Below, piece after piece: positions 47,258-57,743 of a DNA stretch of 64,000 nt. How positions within the stretch are numbered: the stretch's first letter is position 1; each line of letters opens with the position of its first letter. Below the pieces are notes generated by a model, which had not been told where the DNA came from, did no database searches, and was given only the letters and a program-made list of their open reading frames with translations. The stretch is from Nitrosomonas supralitoralis. GTDB lineage: Bacteria > Pseudomonadota > Gammaproteobacteria > Burkholderiales > Nitrosomonadaceae. The translations under genes were made by a program, and so were the position numbers. Location of the stretch: contig NZ_PXXU01000002.1 of NCBI RefSeq assembly GCF_003011925.2, positions 62,001 to 126,000 on the forward strand, written 5' to 3'.

Positions 47258-47721
47258 ACTATATATGTATTTGATTTAACTATGATTTATGATGCAATAT
47301 GCGAACTCTCAAAAAAATATAAAGGCTTTACTTATGCTTTTTTCAGATTCTTTTGTAAGAACTAAATCATTCATGAGAAAATACGAATTATTCATGTACT
47401 AAGATTTTGATCAAATCCATACAGAAAATAGCGAATAATTAACTTTAAAACAAAGCCGCATTTGGAACTTTATGTAAAATCTGTTACCTTAAACAACCTG
47501 CTAAGAAACAATAATAAATGTAGGGTTTAAAACTATAAAACATTTTTATAAAACGAATCTGCACATTAAATAAATTAATAAAAAAGAAATACATAATTGA
47601 CAAATATTTTATGTTATACAAGCATTAAGCCTCGTCATTACAACTGCGTATACTGGAAAAAACCATCTGCTTGTAAAATTGCAGATAGTTTGTGGACAAT
47701 TAAAACACGTAAGGCTTGTAA
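47258..47721. promoter_or_regulatory. Divergent rluC-rne regulatory region with long rne leader
   Basis: 464 very AT-rich bases. In E. coli the rne transcript has a long structured 5' leader through which RNase E limits its own mRNA; the length here allows the same. I could not draw a clear hairpin by eye. A TTGACA at 47598-47603 has no well-spaced -10 partner (TATACA is only about 12 bases on). Confidence 0.4.
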
Positions 47722-50247
47722 ATGAAACGAATGTTATTTAATGCAACACAACCTGAAGAGTTGCGAGTTGCAATTGTAAACGGTCAGACACTGGTTGACC
47801 TCGATATAGAATCAGTAAGTAAAGAACAACGCAAAAGCAATATCTATAAAGCTGTTATCACACGCATAGAGCCCAGTCTGGAGGCCGCGTTTGTTGACTA
47901 TGGTTGTGAACGGCACGGTTTTCTGCCCTTTAAAGAAATTGCTCCCTCGTGTTTTGCTGAAAGCAGCACTCCTAATGCGCGAGTACATGATCTTCTACAA
48001 GAAGGGCAAGAACTGATTGTACAAGTCGACAAAGATGAGCGTGGAACGAAAGGCGCTGCATTAACTACTTATATCTCACTGGCTGGCCGGTATTTGGTTT
48101 TAATACCGAATAATCCTAATAGCGGAGGCGTGTCACGTCGCATCTCTGGCGAGGAGCGCAATGACTTACGCGATATCATTGCAAAACTTGAAATTCCTGC
48201 AGGCATGAGCATTATTGCCAGAACTGCCGGAATCGGCCGTAGTGGAGAAGAGTTGCAATGGGATTTGAATTACCTGACACAACTTTGGTATGCAATTGAA
48301 GAAGCCGCCAATAATCAAGATGGTGTTTTTCTGATATATCAAGAAAGCAGCCTAGTAATCCGCGCAATTCGTGATTATTTTAGCCAAGAGATTGGTGAAA
48401 TTCTGATTGACAGCCGTGACATCTATGAACAGGCCAGTCAATTTATGGCGCATGTCATGCCCGGAAATGTGGATCGTCTTAAGTTTTATCACGATGATGT
48501 ACCATTATTCTCACGCTTCCAAATTGAACATCAGATAGAAACTGCGTATTCCAGGCAGGTTTCCCTCCCTTCAGGAGGCGCGATTGTTATCGATCATACC
48601 GAAGCATTAGTTTCAGTTGATGTTAACTCTGCTCGCGCAATCCGTGGATTGGATATTGAGCATACTGCACTCAACACCAATCTCGAAGCAGCCGATGAAA
48701 TTGCTCGTCAGCTACGATTAAGAGATCTGGGTGGATTAATTGTTATCGATTTTATCGACATGGATGTACAGCGTAATCAGCGTGAAGTCGAGGTTCGATT
48801 GCATGAAGCATTGCGCCAAGATCGTGCACGTATTCAGGTTGGAAAAATTTCGCGCTTTGGATTACTGGAATTATCTCGTCAACGTTTACGGCCTTCGTTA
48901 GGCGAAAGTAATTACATTCCCTGCACACGATGCCAAGGCACTGGATTTGTTCGTGGAACCGATTCTTCAGCGCTGCATGTGCTAAGAATCATCCAGGAAG
49001 AAGCGATGAAAGAAAACACTCATGCACTGCATGTTCAGTTGCCGGTTAATGTAGCTACCTTCTTGCTAAACGAAAAACGCGCAGAAATATATGATATCGA
49101 AATACGCCAAAGGATTAATATTGTCCTGATTCCGAATATTCATATCGAAACACCTGACTATAGTATTAATCGCTTACGTCACGAAGACATCAAGTCAAAT
49201 GATGCAGTAGCCAGTTATAAGTTGGTGGAGAAAAATACCGAAGATAAGAATCTAGTATTTTCTGAACAAAAAAGTAAACCAATCCGTCCGCAAGCCGCGG
49301 TTCAAGGCATAACACCTTCATTACCCGCTCCAGTGCGCGAAGACAAATCACGCGACACATCTCTGCTGGACAAGTTTTTCAGCTGGTTTAAACCTGTAAA
49401 AAATGAAGAAACCAGAACCGATCTTGAAAAAAAGCAACAGATTGACATTGATAAAACCAAGCTGTCACAGGACCGCACTCGATCGAGGGGACGGCGCGGA
49501 AGAAATCGTAATGAGCGTAACAAAGATACTTCTGTGCACAAACAGCCTAAATCAAGTGAATTGTTAGATTCTAGTAACGCTGCAACACCAGCAGAGCACC
49601 CTATTCCAGAGAATCAAACCTATCCACCTGAATTTTCCACAGAACTAAAGAGCGACAAAAACAAACTATCTCAACAATCTGATCTGGATCTTGAAGAAAA
49701 ATTATTGACACACAGTGCACTTGCTATGGAAAAAGTCGATCATGACAGCACTGATATAAAAACTGGAGATCGCAAACGTATGCGCCGACATCGCGGAAAT
49801 AAGCAACGCGATCAATCTTCACGCGCTAAAACTTTGGTTGAAGATCGGAATTCACTGGATAATGCATCGGCTATTGAGGATAATCCAACGAATTTTGCGT
49901 CAAATGTCGAAACATCAGTCCCGATTATTGAACTCCCGGCTACTGAGCCTCCCAAAAAACAATCTGTGAGAAAAACAGCTGTAAAAACGCCTGCAGACGA
50001 TCATGAGACGATCAGCAATAATAACCACGCGGATGAACCATGTGTTGCACATCAACAATCCGAGCTCAATGTGAGTAAAGAATTGCCAGATTTCACAAAA
50101 AGTGGCCTTGTCATGATAGAAACCCCACCTGAAAAAGTTGAAATAATAGCTGAAGAAATCGTTATGCATAAACGGCCAAGAAGAAAAACCAAACAAAATG
50201 CCGACGCCCCAACCGAGCCGTTAAGGCAAATTGAAACACGCGAATAA
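47722..50247 (+). CDS. rne: Ribonuclease E
   Basis: An 841-residue protein. Residues 1-510 are the catalytic half: [19 protein letters not shown], an S1 domain ([20 protein letters not shown]), DNase I-like core with [18 protein letters not shown] (catalytic aspartates) and the zinc-link CTRCQGTG, where the two cysteines hold the dimer-dimer zinc. Residues 510-841 are unstructured, with a basic, arginine-rich patch ([16 protein letters not shown]), typical of the RNA-binding and degradosome scaffold region. It cuts single-stranded AU-rich RNA and starts mRNA decay. A hairpin terminator lies eight bases after the stop. Confidence 0.93.
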   Translation: MKRMLFNATQPEELRVAIVNGQTLVDLDIESVSKEQRKSNIYKAVITRIEPSLEAAFVDYGCERHGFLPFKEIAPSCFAESSTPNARVHDLLQEGQELIVQVDKDERGTKGAALTTYISLAGRYLVLIPNNPNSGGVSRRISGEERNDLRDIIAKLEIPAGMSIIARTAGIGRSGEELQWDLNYLTQLWYAIEEAANNQDGVFLIYQESSLVIRAIRDYFSQEIGEILIDSRDIYEQASQFMAHVMPGNVDRLKFYHDDVPLFSRFQIEHQIETAYSRQVSLPSGGAIVIDHTEALVSVDVNSARAIRGLDIEHTALNTNLEAADEIARQLRLRDLGGLIVIDFIDMDVQRNQREVEVRLHEALRQDRARIQVGKISRFGLLELSRQRLRPSLGESNYIPCTRCQGTGFVRGTDSSALHVLRIIQEEAMKENTHALHVQLPVNVATFLLNEKRAEIYDIEIRQRINIVLIPNIHIETPDYSINRLRHEDIKSNDAVASYKLVEKNTEDKNLVFSEQKSKPIRPQAAVQGITPSLPAPVREDKSRDTSLLDKFFSWFKPVKNEETRTDLEKKQQIDIDKTKLSQDRTRSRGRRGRNRNERNKDTSVHKQPKSSELLDSSNAATPAEHPIPENQTYPPEFSTELKSDKNKLSQQSDLDLEEKLLTHSALAMEKVDHDSTDIKTGDRKRMRRHRGNKQRDQSSRAKTLVEDRNSLDNASAIEDNPTNFASNVETSVPIIELPATEPPKKQSVRKTAVKTPADDHETISNNNHADEPCVAHQQSELNVSKELPDFTKSGLVMIETPPEKVEIIAEEIVMHKRPRRKTKQNADAPTEPLRQIETRE

Positions 50248-50254
50248 ATACCTG

Positions 50255-50286
50255 ACCTGCACATCCTGCGAGTGCAGGTATAGTTT
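50255..50286 (+). terminator. Intrinsic terminator of rne
   Basis: ACCTGCAC (50255-50262) and GTGCAGGT (50272-50279) pair over eight bases with a nine-base loop, followed by ATAGTTTT. It lies between the convergent rne and polA genes and could stop transcripts from rne; the short U-run makes it moderate. Confidence 0.6.
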
Positions 50287-50287
50287 T

Positions 50288-53038
50288 CTAATGTGCCTGT
50301 TCCCAGTTATCACCAATTCCGATCTCAATCACTAACGGCACATCAAGCTGCAAAACATTGCTCATATATTCCGGCAAGCTGGATTTCATTAATGCAACCT
50401 CATCGTCTGGAACTTCCAGAACCAATTCGTCATGTACTTGCATAATCAATTTACTGCGCAATTGTTCCTTATGTAGCCAGTTGCGTACCGCGATCATTGC
50501 CAGCTTGATAATATCGGCGGCAGTACCCTGCATGGGTGCATTAATGGCAGCTCGCTCTGCACCTTGCCGGCGATTTCCATTTGCATTATTAATCTCGGGC
50601 AACCATAACCGTCGCCCCAGTACAGTTTCTACATACCCCAAACGTTTCGCTTTCTCTCGAGTTTGCTGCATATAGTTTTCCACTTTCGGATACCGAGCAA
50701 AATAACGTTCCATATAAGCACGCGCAGCACTACGTTCAATGCCTAGTTGCGATGCCAAGCCAAATTCTGACATGCCATAGATCAAGCCAAAATTAATCAC
50801 CTTGGCATAGCGACGCTGTTCTTTGTCAACTTGACTCAGCGGGATTCCCAGAATTTCTGAAGCTGTTGCGCTATGTATATCTTCTCCGGCTGCAAATGCT
50901 TTTAGCAAACCCACATCTTGGGACAGATGCGCCATGATGCGTAATTCTATTTGCGAATAGTCCGCCGAAATAATACGATAACCTTTCGGGGCTATAAACG
51001 CTTCACGGATTCTGCGGCCTTCGATGGTACGCACTGGAATATTTTGCAAATTAGGGTCCGAACTAGCCAGGCGGCCGGTCACAGCGACGGCTTGGGAATA
51101 GTTGGTATGCACTCGTCCGGTAACGCGATCCATCTTCATTGGCAATTTGTCAGTGTAAGTCGACTTCAACTTGGCCAGGCTGCGATAATCGAGCAATAGT
51201 TTCGGTAATGGATAATCCAATGCAAGCTGTTGCAACACATCTTCATCGGTGGAAGGAACACCAGTAGGTGTTTTTTTGACAATAGGCAATTTAAGCTGAT
51301 TGAACAGAATTTCCTGTATCTGCTTAGGTGAATTCAAATTGAATGGCTGCCCGGAGATGATATACGCCTGTTGCTCCAGCGCATGTAATTTCTCACCCAG
51401 TTCGTGACTCTGCTTTTGTAACAACTTGTAATCCAACAAAACACCATTTCGCTCTATTTCAAACAATACATCTAAAATTGGCATTTCTATCTCACAATAG
51501 ATGTATTTCAATTGCTCATTACTCTGAATACTGGGATATAGCGTCTGATGCAGACGAAATGTGATATCCGCATCTTCTGCAGCATACTGCGTAGCGGTAT
51601 CAATCGCCACTTCATCAAATCCAATACGATTGACGCCTTTTCCGGTGACCTCGTCATAACTGATAGTTTTAACATCGAGATGTCGCAGTGCCAGACTATC
51701 CATATTATGCGAACGATGCGACTCCAACACATAGGACTGCAGCAACGTATCATGTGCAATGCCATTCAACTGAATACCATGATTGGCAAATACATGCTTA
51801 TCATATTTCAGATTTTGCCCCAATTTGCGTTTTGCTTCATTTTCCAGCCACGGCTTTAGCTTGTTTAATGCTGCATCAAGCGAAAGCTGTTGCGGTACCC
51901 CGGGATAATTATGCATCAGCGGAAGATAAGCCGCATAGTGACTTTCAATGCAAAATGAAATACCCACCAGTTTTGCCTCCATTGGATTCAGGCTCGTTGT
52001 TTCACTATCAACTGATACCAGCCGCGCCGCATCCAATCGGGTTATCCAGTCATCCAATTCCGCATCAGTAAAAATCGTCTGATAAGTTCCTGACTGACAA
52101 TGCACGGTTTTATCATTTTCATTATCACCCGCTAACGGCTGACTTTCACTCGAAATGCATGATGCAGATTGATTTGGATTTGAAATAACCATCTGCTGAC
52201 GTAATTCGCGCAGCGATGCCTTCATATCCAGGTGCTCAAAGAGCCGGGCCAGTTGTTCAGTATCCTGAGGTTTAAACGCAAGATCTGTGATTCTGACCGG
52301 AAGATCCACATCACATTTGATTGTGATTAGTTGGCGCGCGGTATCAAACCAATCCAGCGCTCTACGTAAATTATCGCCTATTGCTCCTTTGATTTCATCA
52401 GCATGCTCAATAATGTTATCTAGTGATCCATATTGTGTTAGCCATTTGACAGCGGTTTTGGGACCCACTTTGTGCACACCCGGAACATTGTCTGACGTAT
52501 CGCCTACCAGCATCAGGTAATCTAACATGCGTTCTGGCGGCACACCAAACTTGACTAGTACATTCGCTTCATCCAACACCTCATTACTCATGGTATTGAC
52601 CAATGAAATGTGAGGATTCACCAATTGCGCAATATCCTTATCACCTGTTGAGATAATGCAACGCATATCAGCTTCCACTGCCTGTCTCGCCAAGGTGCCG
52701 ATAACATCATCCGCCTCCACTCCGTCAATAATCAACATTGGCCAGCCCATGGCACGAATACAGGCATGCAGAGGCTCAATCTGAGCTGCCAGATCAAGTG
52801 GCATAGAAGGTCTATGCGCTTTATATTCGGGATAAAGCTTATCTCGGAAAGTTTTACCTTTTGCATCAAACACACACGCGCTATAATCCGCTACATAATC
52901 CTTATGCAAACGCCGCAGCATATTGAGTACGCCATGAATAGCACCCGTTGGTTCATTATTACGATTGCGCAAATCGGGTAATGCATGAAACGCGCGGTAT
53001 AAATACGACGAACCATCAACTAGCAACACTGTTTTCAT
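50288..53038 (-). CDS. polA: DNA polymerase I
   Basis: A 916-residue protein with all three modules. The 5'-nuclease (1-290) shows LLVDGSSYLYRAFHALP and DGVEADDVIGTLA. The 3'-5' proofreading domain (about 330-510) keeps its acidic residues in SVDSETTSL, DTLLQSYVLES and YAAEDADIT, so it should be active. The polymerase domain has motif A DYSQIELRIMAHLS, motif B RRYAKVINFGLIYGMS and motif C VHDELVLEV. It fills gaps in Okazaki processing and excision repair. It diverges from the LOG-family gene with 15 bases between starts. Confidence 0.97.
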   Translation of the reverse strand: MKTVLLVDGSSYLYRAFHALPDLRNRNNEPTGAIHGVLNMLRRLHKDYVADYSACVFDAKGKTFRDKLYPEYKAHRPSMPLDLAAQIEPLHACIRAMGWPMLIIDGVEADDVIGTLARQAVEADMRCIISTGDKDIAQLVNPHISLVNTMSNEVLDEANVLVKFGVPPERMLDYLMLVGDTSDNVPGVHKVGPKTAVKWLTQYGSLDNIIEHADEIKGAIGDNLRRALDWFDTARQLITIKCDVDLPVRITDLAFKPQDTEQLARLFEHLDMKASLRELRQQMVISNPNQSASCISSESQPLAGDNENDKTVHCQSGTYQTIFTDAELDDWITRLDAARLVSVDSETTSLNPMEAKLVGISFCIESHYAAYLPLMHNYPGVPQQLSLDAALNKLKPWLENEAKRKLGQNLKYDKHVFANHGIQLNGIAHDTLLQSYVLESHRSHNMDSLALRHLDVKTISYDEVTGKGVNRIGFDEVAIDTATQYAAEDADITFRLHQTLYPSIQSNEQLKYIYCEIEMPILDVLFEIERNGVLLDYKLLQKQSHELGEKLHALEQQAYIISGQPFNLNSPKQIQEILFNQLKLPIVKKTPTGVPSTDEDVLQQLALDYPLPKLLLDYRSLAKLKSTYTDKLPMKMDRVTGRVHTNYSQAVAVTGRLASSDPNLQNIPVRTIEGRRIREAFIAPKGYRIISADYSQIELRIMAHLSQDVGLLKAFAAGEDIHSATASEILGIPLSQVDKEQRRYAKVINFGLIYGMSEFGLASQLGIERSAARAYMERYFARYPKVENYMQQTREKAKRLGYVETVLGRRLWLPEINNANGNRRQGAERAAINAPMQGTAADIIKLAMIAVRNWLHKEQLRSKLIMQVHDELVLEVPDDEVALMKSSLPEYMSNVLQLDVPLVIEIGIGDNWEQAH

Positions 53039-53053
53039 TTATAAGATTTTCCT

Positions 53054-53779
53054 ATGAACTTACAAGACAAACCTAATCCGAACGTATCATTGATTTTGGA
53101 TAAACCCTGGTCAGCCAAAGAGTCATGGCGCCTGTTTGGAATTATGGCAGAATTTGTAGAAGGAACGGAGCGACTTGATACCATTCAACCCGCCGTCAGT
53201 ATTTTTGGCAGTGCTCGCACCGATCCCAACAGCCCACACTATAAATTAGCCGAGCAAATTGCCAAACAACTTTCTGATGCAGGTTTTGCCGTAATTTCCG
53301 GCGGTGGTCCGGGTATTATGGAAGCGGCAAATAAAGGAGCTTATTATGGAAAATCGCCCAGTATCGGTTTAAATATCCAATTGCCCCATGAACAACATCG
53401 CAACGCATTTCAGGATATCAGCCAGACTTTTCGGCATTTTTTTGCTCGCAAATATATGTTTGTTAAATTTGCCACCGCTTATGTTGTTCTCCCTGGCGGT
53501 TTCGGAACACTAGATGAACTAATGGAAGCCTTAACTTTAGTGCAGACAGGCAAAACCAGAAAAATGCCGATTATCCTTGTATATTCAGAATTCTGGCATG
53601 GCTTGCTCGATTGGTTCCGGCAAACGTTGATCGCTGAAGGCTTTATTTCAACTGATGATATGAATCTGATACAAGTTATCGATGAACCTGGACAAGTTGT
53701 CAGTGCAATTTTCCAGTATTATGAAACCAGTGGATTTGAACCAACTGCTGCTGAACGTGAAATACAACTCAATTTATAA
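53054..53779 (+). CDS. LOG-family nucleotide 5'-monophosphate phosphoribohydrolase (TIGR00730)
   Basis: A 241-residue protein with the Rossmann start VSIFGSARTDPNSPHY, GGGPGIMEAANKGA and the family hallmark LPGGFGTLDELMEALTL. Members split nucleoside monophosphates into base and ribose 5-phosphate; plant LOG proteins release cytokinin this way, while many bacterial ones act on AMP or related compounds. It starts 15 bases from the polA start on the opposite strand, so both promoters must reach into the neighbouring gene. Confidence 0.85.
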   Translation: MNLQDKPNPNVSLILDKPWSAKESWRLFGIMAEFVEGTERLDTIQPAVSIFGSARTDPNSPHYKLAEQIAKQLSDAGFAVISGGGPGIMEAANKGAYYGKSPSIGLNIQLPHEQHRNAFQDISQTFRHFFARKYMFVKFATAYVVLPGGFGTLDELMEALTLVQTGKTRKMPIILVYSEFWHGLLDWFRQTLIAEGFISTDDMNLIQVIDEPGQVVSAIFQYYETSGFEPTAAEREIQLNL

Positions 53780-53835
53780 CCCTTATCAGCGATTTTAGGT
53801 AGAATACAAAAATCCTGATCCGCCGGGAATCACCA

Positions 53836-54231
53836 ATGCACCTGTATCGACTTTTTATGATTGTTTCGCTATGCTCAATATTGCCTGTCATGGCAGAATC
53901 TGAACATCCTCAGCACCCGAAAAAACCTAATCACCCTGATAACCTTATACCTTTACCTGAGGTTCCCGAGTTGCCTCCTGAAACTGATTCTCCACCACTA
54001 CCTGATATTCCAGTGGATCCTGAACTGGAAACCGAAGTTACCATCATAAAACGCGGCGAAGATATTATTGAAGAGCATCGTGTTAACGGCGAGCTTCTGA
54101 TGATCAAAGTAATCCCGCGTATCGGCCCTCCTTACTACTTGAAAAAGAATCCTATCAGAGGCTACCATGATCACCCGGGTGAAGCCGGTATTGATGTTAA
54201 TCCGCCAATGTGGCAAATATTGAGATTCTGA
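53836..54231 (+). CDS. DUF2782 exported protein
   Basis: A 131-residue protein with a signal peptide (MHLYRLFMIVSLCSILPVMA), a proline-rich stretch (about 25-70) and the DUF2782 domain: TIIKRGEDIIEEHRVNGEL, MIKVIPRIGPPYYL. The domain is restricted largely to beta- and gammaproteobacteria and commonly lies between polA and thrB, as here. No function is known. Confidence 0.8.
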   Translation: MHLYRLFMIVSLCSILPVMAESEHPQHPKKPNHPDNLIPLPEVPELPPETDSPPLPDIPVDPELETEVTIIKRGEDIIEEHRVNGELLMIKVIPRIGPPYYLKKNPIRGYHDHPGEAGIDVNPPMWQILRF

Positions 54232-54311
54232 TTATAAATAAGCATGCAAGTATCTATAACTCAATGATTGCTACATATTTTTACTCTTTTGCACTAATTT
54301 TCTGCTAACTC

Positions 54312-55262
54312 ATGTCTGTTTTTACACCCGTTACCGATAACCAGCTTACGGTTTGGTTACAAGATTATGAGCTTGGGAAACTCGTCCATTTGCAAGGCAT
54401 TACATCGGGTATAGAAAATACCAATTATCTAGTCATCACCACGCAAGGCAAATTTGTATTAACACTGTTTGAGAAACTTACCAACCATGAACTGCCGTAT
54501 TATCTGAATTTGATGGCACATTTGTCGCAACTTGGGATACCTTGCCCCGCTCCAATTCCTCGTTTGGACCAGAAATTATTAGGCAAACTGAACGGCAAAC
54601 CGGCGACAATTGTTACATGTTTACCCGGACAATCAGTACTATACCCGACTACCATACAGTGTGCGGAAGTCGGTAAAGTTTTGGCCAGAATGCATTTAGC
54701 GGGAGGTTCGTTTTCCGGAAAAATGGAAAATCCGCGCGGATTAACATGGTGGCAAGCTAGAGCACCTGAAATCACGCCCTTTTTATCCGATGCAGACAAA
54801 CACTTACTCAAGACTGAACTGGATTTTCAATTAACGCAACAAAAGATGGCATTACCCAGTGGGATTATTCATGCTGACTTATTTCGTGACAATATTCTAT
54901 TTACCGGTCATACCATAGGTGGTGTTATTGATTTCTATTTTGCTTGCAATGACACTTTTTTATATGACTTGGCAATTACTGTAAATGACTGGTGTATGAC
55001 TGAAAAAAAAGCTCTCGATGAAACCTGTACACGTTCGCTACTTACGGCTTATCATGATATCCGCCCCCTCTCTGAGATTGAACACGATGTCTGGCCGGTT
55101 ATGCTACGCGCGGGTGCATTGCGTTTCTGGATTTCCAGGTTGTACGACTATTACGTACCGCGTCCTGGAGAATTGACACATGCCAAAGATCCTGTACATT
55201 TCAGAGAGATACTGAAAGATCATGCCTCAGATCCGATAAAATTGCGGCAACTCTGGCTGTAG
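54312..55262 (+). CDS. thrB: Homoserine kinase (APH-fold type)
   Basis: A 316-residue kinase of the ThrB2/aminoglycoside-phosphotransferase fold. It phosphorylates homoserine on the way to threonine. [19 protein letters not shown] is the common start, [13 protein letters not shown] is the glycine-rich nucleotide loop, and [14 protein letters not shown] holds the catalytic aspartate; [11 protein letters not shown] gives the metal-binding aspartate. It lies in the polA / DUF2782 / thrB block. Confidence 0.93.
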   Translation: MSVFTPVTDNQLTVWLQDYELGKLVHLQGITSGIENTNYLVITTQGKFVLTLFEKLTNHELPYYLNLMAHLSQLGIPCPAPIPRLDQKLLGKLNGKPATIVTCLPGQSVLYPTTIQCAEVGKVLARMHLAGGSFSGKMENPRGLTWWQARAPEITPFLSDADKHLLKTELDFQLTQQKMALPSGIIHADLFRDNILFTGHTIGGVIDFYFACNDTFLYDLAITVNDWCMTEKKALDETCTRSLLTAYHDIRPLSEIEHDVWPVMLRAGALRFWISRLYDYYVPRPGELTHAKDPVHFREILKDHASDPIKLRQLWL

Positions 55263-55306
55263 ATCATCATTAAAATCAATTATCGAATTCAACAGGAGAA
55301 ACATCA

Positions 55307-56287
55307 ATGGAAATTCATCAAGTTAATGCAAAACAGGGGTTGCAATGGATCTTAAGCGGCTTCTACTTGTTTCGCAGAGCACCGCTGGCTTGGGTATTTG
55401 TGTGCTTTACCTTGATGATGTTCGCTATAACCATGTCATTGGTGCCAATACTGGGAAAATTTATTTTTACTTTGATTTCACCAGTCTTTTTAGCCGGCAT
55501 CATGCTGGGATGCAAAGATATGGAGCAGGGAAAAGTCCTGGAATTATCACATTTATTTGTCGCTTTCAAAACAAATCCGGCGCCATTAATCACTATCGGC
55601 GGTATTTATCTGGTCGGGCAAATTCTGATTCTTGGTTTGGTCTTCCTGATTGGCGGTTCTCAGATGACGGATATGCTGCTTTATGGAAAACGAGTCGATG
55701 AAAGTGAACTCATGGGAGTGATGAGTAATCTTCTTACAGCATCACTGCTTACATTAGCGCTTTCCATTCCACTAATGATGGCTTCCTGGTTTTCTCCGCT
55801 ACTGGTAATTTTTCATAATCTTCCACCGATTGTTGCAATGCAAAAAAGCTTTTTTGCATGTTTAAGAAACTTCATCCCTTTTCAAATATATGGCATAACA
55901 CTCATCATTCTCACCATCCTCAGCATAATGCCTTACGGTGTGGGACTCGTGATTTTAATCCCGACAATTTTCACTTCTATTTACGTAAGCTATAAAGACA
56001 TTTTCCTGCGCGAACCACTTCGATTCAAAAATAAAGAATCCGAACATGATTATCAGCAAGCCAACTGGACTTCTGCCACTGAAGAATCATCGACAGCCTC
56101 AGCTGAGAAAAAGCAAGATCCCCTTGCATCGGAAAACAAATTAATGGAGAGCTCCAAATCCGACGAACTCGTTCAGTGTGCACACTGCAATCTGCTTATA
56201 TCGAGAAAAGAAGCAATCGAAGATAAAGATCAGTTTTTTTGTAGTGAAGAACATCGTCAACTGCACCAATCTATGGATAAATCCTGA
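55307..56287 (+). CDS. BPSS1780-family membrane protein with C-terminal zinc-finger-like tail
   Basis: A 326-residue protein. Residues 1-235 are the BPSS1780 membrane domain with about six helices and the start AKQGLQWILSGFYLFRRAP. Residues 235-285 are a charged linker. The last 40 residues hold VQCAHCNLLISRKEAI and FFCSEEHR, a CxxC...CxxxH pattern as in PP0621-family proteins, likely to bind zinc. It follows thrB by 44 bases with AGGAG seven bases before the ATG. Neither domain has a known function; their fusion is noteworthy. Confidence 0.75.
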   Translation: MEIHQVNAKQGLQWILSGFYLFRRAPLAWVFVCFTLMMFAITMSLVPILGKFIFTLISPVFLAGIMLGCKDMEQGKVLELSHLFVAFKTNPAPLITIGGIYLVGQILILGLVFLIGGSQMTDMLLYGKRVDESELMGVMSNLLTASLLTLALSIPLMMASWFSPLLVIFHNLPPIVAMQKSFFACLRNFIPFQIYGITLIILTILSIMPYGVGLVILIPTIFTSIYVSYKDIFLREPLRFKNKESEHDYQQANWTSATEESSTASAEKKQDPLASENKLMESSKSDELVQCAHCNLLISRKEAIEDKDQFFCSEEHRQLHQSMDKS

Positions 56288-56593
56288 TCATAAATCAATA
56301 GTTTTAGTCCTCATGCGACAAATCCAGCTATTTGATCATTGGCCGCAAGCTGTCGCAATCCAAAGAGACAATTGTCGATGGGTACTACAATCAAGGGCTC
56401 TGAACGGTGAGCGTTGATTGATAGTCACACTGACTGAATCAGCGACCGACCCTGATAGCCACATGAGGAAGTAAATACCGAAGTCAATCAGTTTGAAATG
56501 AAGATAGAAGCTACCCCGGAATCACTGGTAGCGAATGACAAATCAAAAATGGCACCTGTCTTGGATGTGTACATGTCAGTTTTCATGTATTCA
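56288..56593. other. Gap between convergent BPSS1780 and yggS genes
   Basis: 306 bases between two convergent gene ends. A 34-codon open frame from the ATG at about 56313 (MRQIQLFDHWPQAVAIQRDN...) has no ribosome site. Nothing recognised; no terminator hairpin with a T-run was found. Confidence 0.4.
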
Positions 56594-57343
56594 TCACCCC
56601 ATTCCAGGCCAATAATGACTATCCGGCAGGGGTCGCTTACCAAATATCGCTTGCCCAACCCGTACCACAGTCGCGCCTTCTGCAACCGCCAATTCATAAT
56701 CTCCAGACATACCCATCGATAGCTCATCAAATGACAAACCGGCCGGTGCTTCCTGGCGCAACATGGCTTGGATTTCACGCATCTTGACGAAACATTCACG
56801 TACTCTCTCATGATCCGACGAAAAAATAGCCAATGTCATCAGTCCCTTAATGCGCAATGATGAATAATTAGGCAGCTGTTGAACGAAGTCGCGCACGTCC
56901 TCGGGGGCGAGCCCGAACTTGCTGGCCTCGCCGGAACTGTTGACTTGCACGTAAACATCAATCGCACGCCCTTCATTTTGCAGACGTTTATCAAGTTCTT
57001 CGGCAACTTTAAGACTATCGAGTGCGTGGAATTCATTGGCGAAGCGGGCAAGATACTTTGCTTTATTAGTTTGCAAGTGGCCGATAACTGCCCATTTGAT
57101 GTTTAAATCGCTCAGCACTTCGGATTTTTCGCGCGCTTCCTGAATTTTATTTTCGCCCATTTCGTGACAACCCGCGGCGTATGCGATGCGCAGTCTTTCT
57201 GCGGGTACGGTTTTGGTAACCGGCAGCAGTCGCACGCTAGCGGGATCACGTCCTGCTATTTTGCAAGCATCGATGATGCGTTGCTTAACGGTTGCAAGAT
57301 TGTTCTGGATGTCGATAAATTGCTGCTCTGCGTTGAGTTCCAC
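56594..57343 (-). CDS. yggS: PLP homeostasis protein YggS
   Basis: A 249-residue protein of the YggS/PLPBP family, a single-domain TIM barrel that carries pyridoxal phosphate and keeps its level and amino-acid pools balanced. The PLP lysine is in VRLLPVTKTV; HEMGENKIQEAREK, AVIGHLQTNKAKY, VQVNSSGEASKFG and LSMGMSGDYELAVAEGATVVR are all family hallmarks. It is the last gene of the metG / DUF4440 / yggS run on the minus strand. Confidence 0.93.
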   Translation of the reverse strand: MELNAEQQFIDIQNNLATVKQRIIDACKIAGRDPASVRLLPVTKTVPAERLRIAYAAGCHEMGENKIQEAREKSEVLSDLNIKWAVIGHLQTNKAKYLARFANEFHALDSLKVAEELDKRLQNEGRAIDVYVQVNSSGEASKFGLAPEDVRDFVQQLPNYSSLRIKGLMTLAIFSSDHERVRECFVKMREIQAMLRQEAPAGLSFDELSMGMSGDYELAVAEGATVVRVGQAIFGKRPLPDSHYWPGMG

Positions 57344-57367
57344 GGGTTGCTCCTGTTGTGCAAGAAG

Positions 57368-57733
57368 TTAACTTTTTCTAGATGCCTGGTGAAAAACCAT
57401 TTTCCATTGATTTCTCTGGCACTGCCAAATTGAGGTTCTGATGGATCCTTTGTAATGAGCACTCAGTTGATCCGGTTTGTGCAACGAATAAATTGCCAGC
57501 ACCAAATTTCCGGTTAATGCTTTAACACGAAATTCCTTGAAAACCCATTGAATGTGCAAATCTTTATGTAATAACCAGCCAATCACGTCACCTCTGGTGC
57601 GAATTTCTCCATCGCTATCTATTTCTTCAAAATTTTCAGCCAACAATTCATCTATCAATTCAGGATGCGCCTTCAGATCACTTTGCAGCAACTTAAGTTC
57701 CAATTGTAGAATCTGTTCAGCAATAGTGTCCAT
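57368..57733 (-). CDS. DUF4440 (NTF2-like) protein
   Basis: A 121-residue protein with the cone-shaped NTF2-like fold of DUF4440: LLAENFEEIDSDGEIRTRGDVIGWL, then the beta strands LVLAIYSLH, and the end RTSIWQCQRNQWKMVFHQASR. Members bind small ligands or act as minor enzymes; no specific role is known. It begins ten bases after metG and ends 24 bases before yggS, so the three are probably one transcript. Confidence 0.75.
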   Translation of the reverse strand: MDTIAEQILQLELKLLQSDLKAHPELIDELLAENFEEIDSDGEIRTRGDVIGWLLHKDLHIQWVFKEFRVKALTGNLVLAIYSLHKPDQLSAHYKGSIRTSIWQCQRNQWKMVFHQASRKS

Positions 57734-57743
57734 ACAGCATAAC

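Noticed and set aside
47598..47618. TTGACA followed by TATACA upstream of rne
   Set aside because: The spacing is about 12 bases, too short for a sigma-70 promoter.
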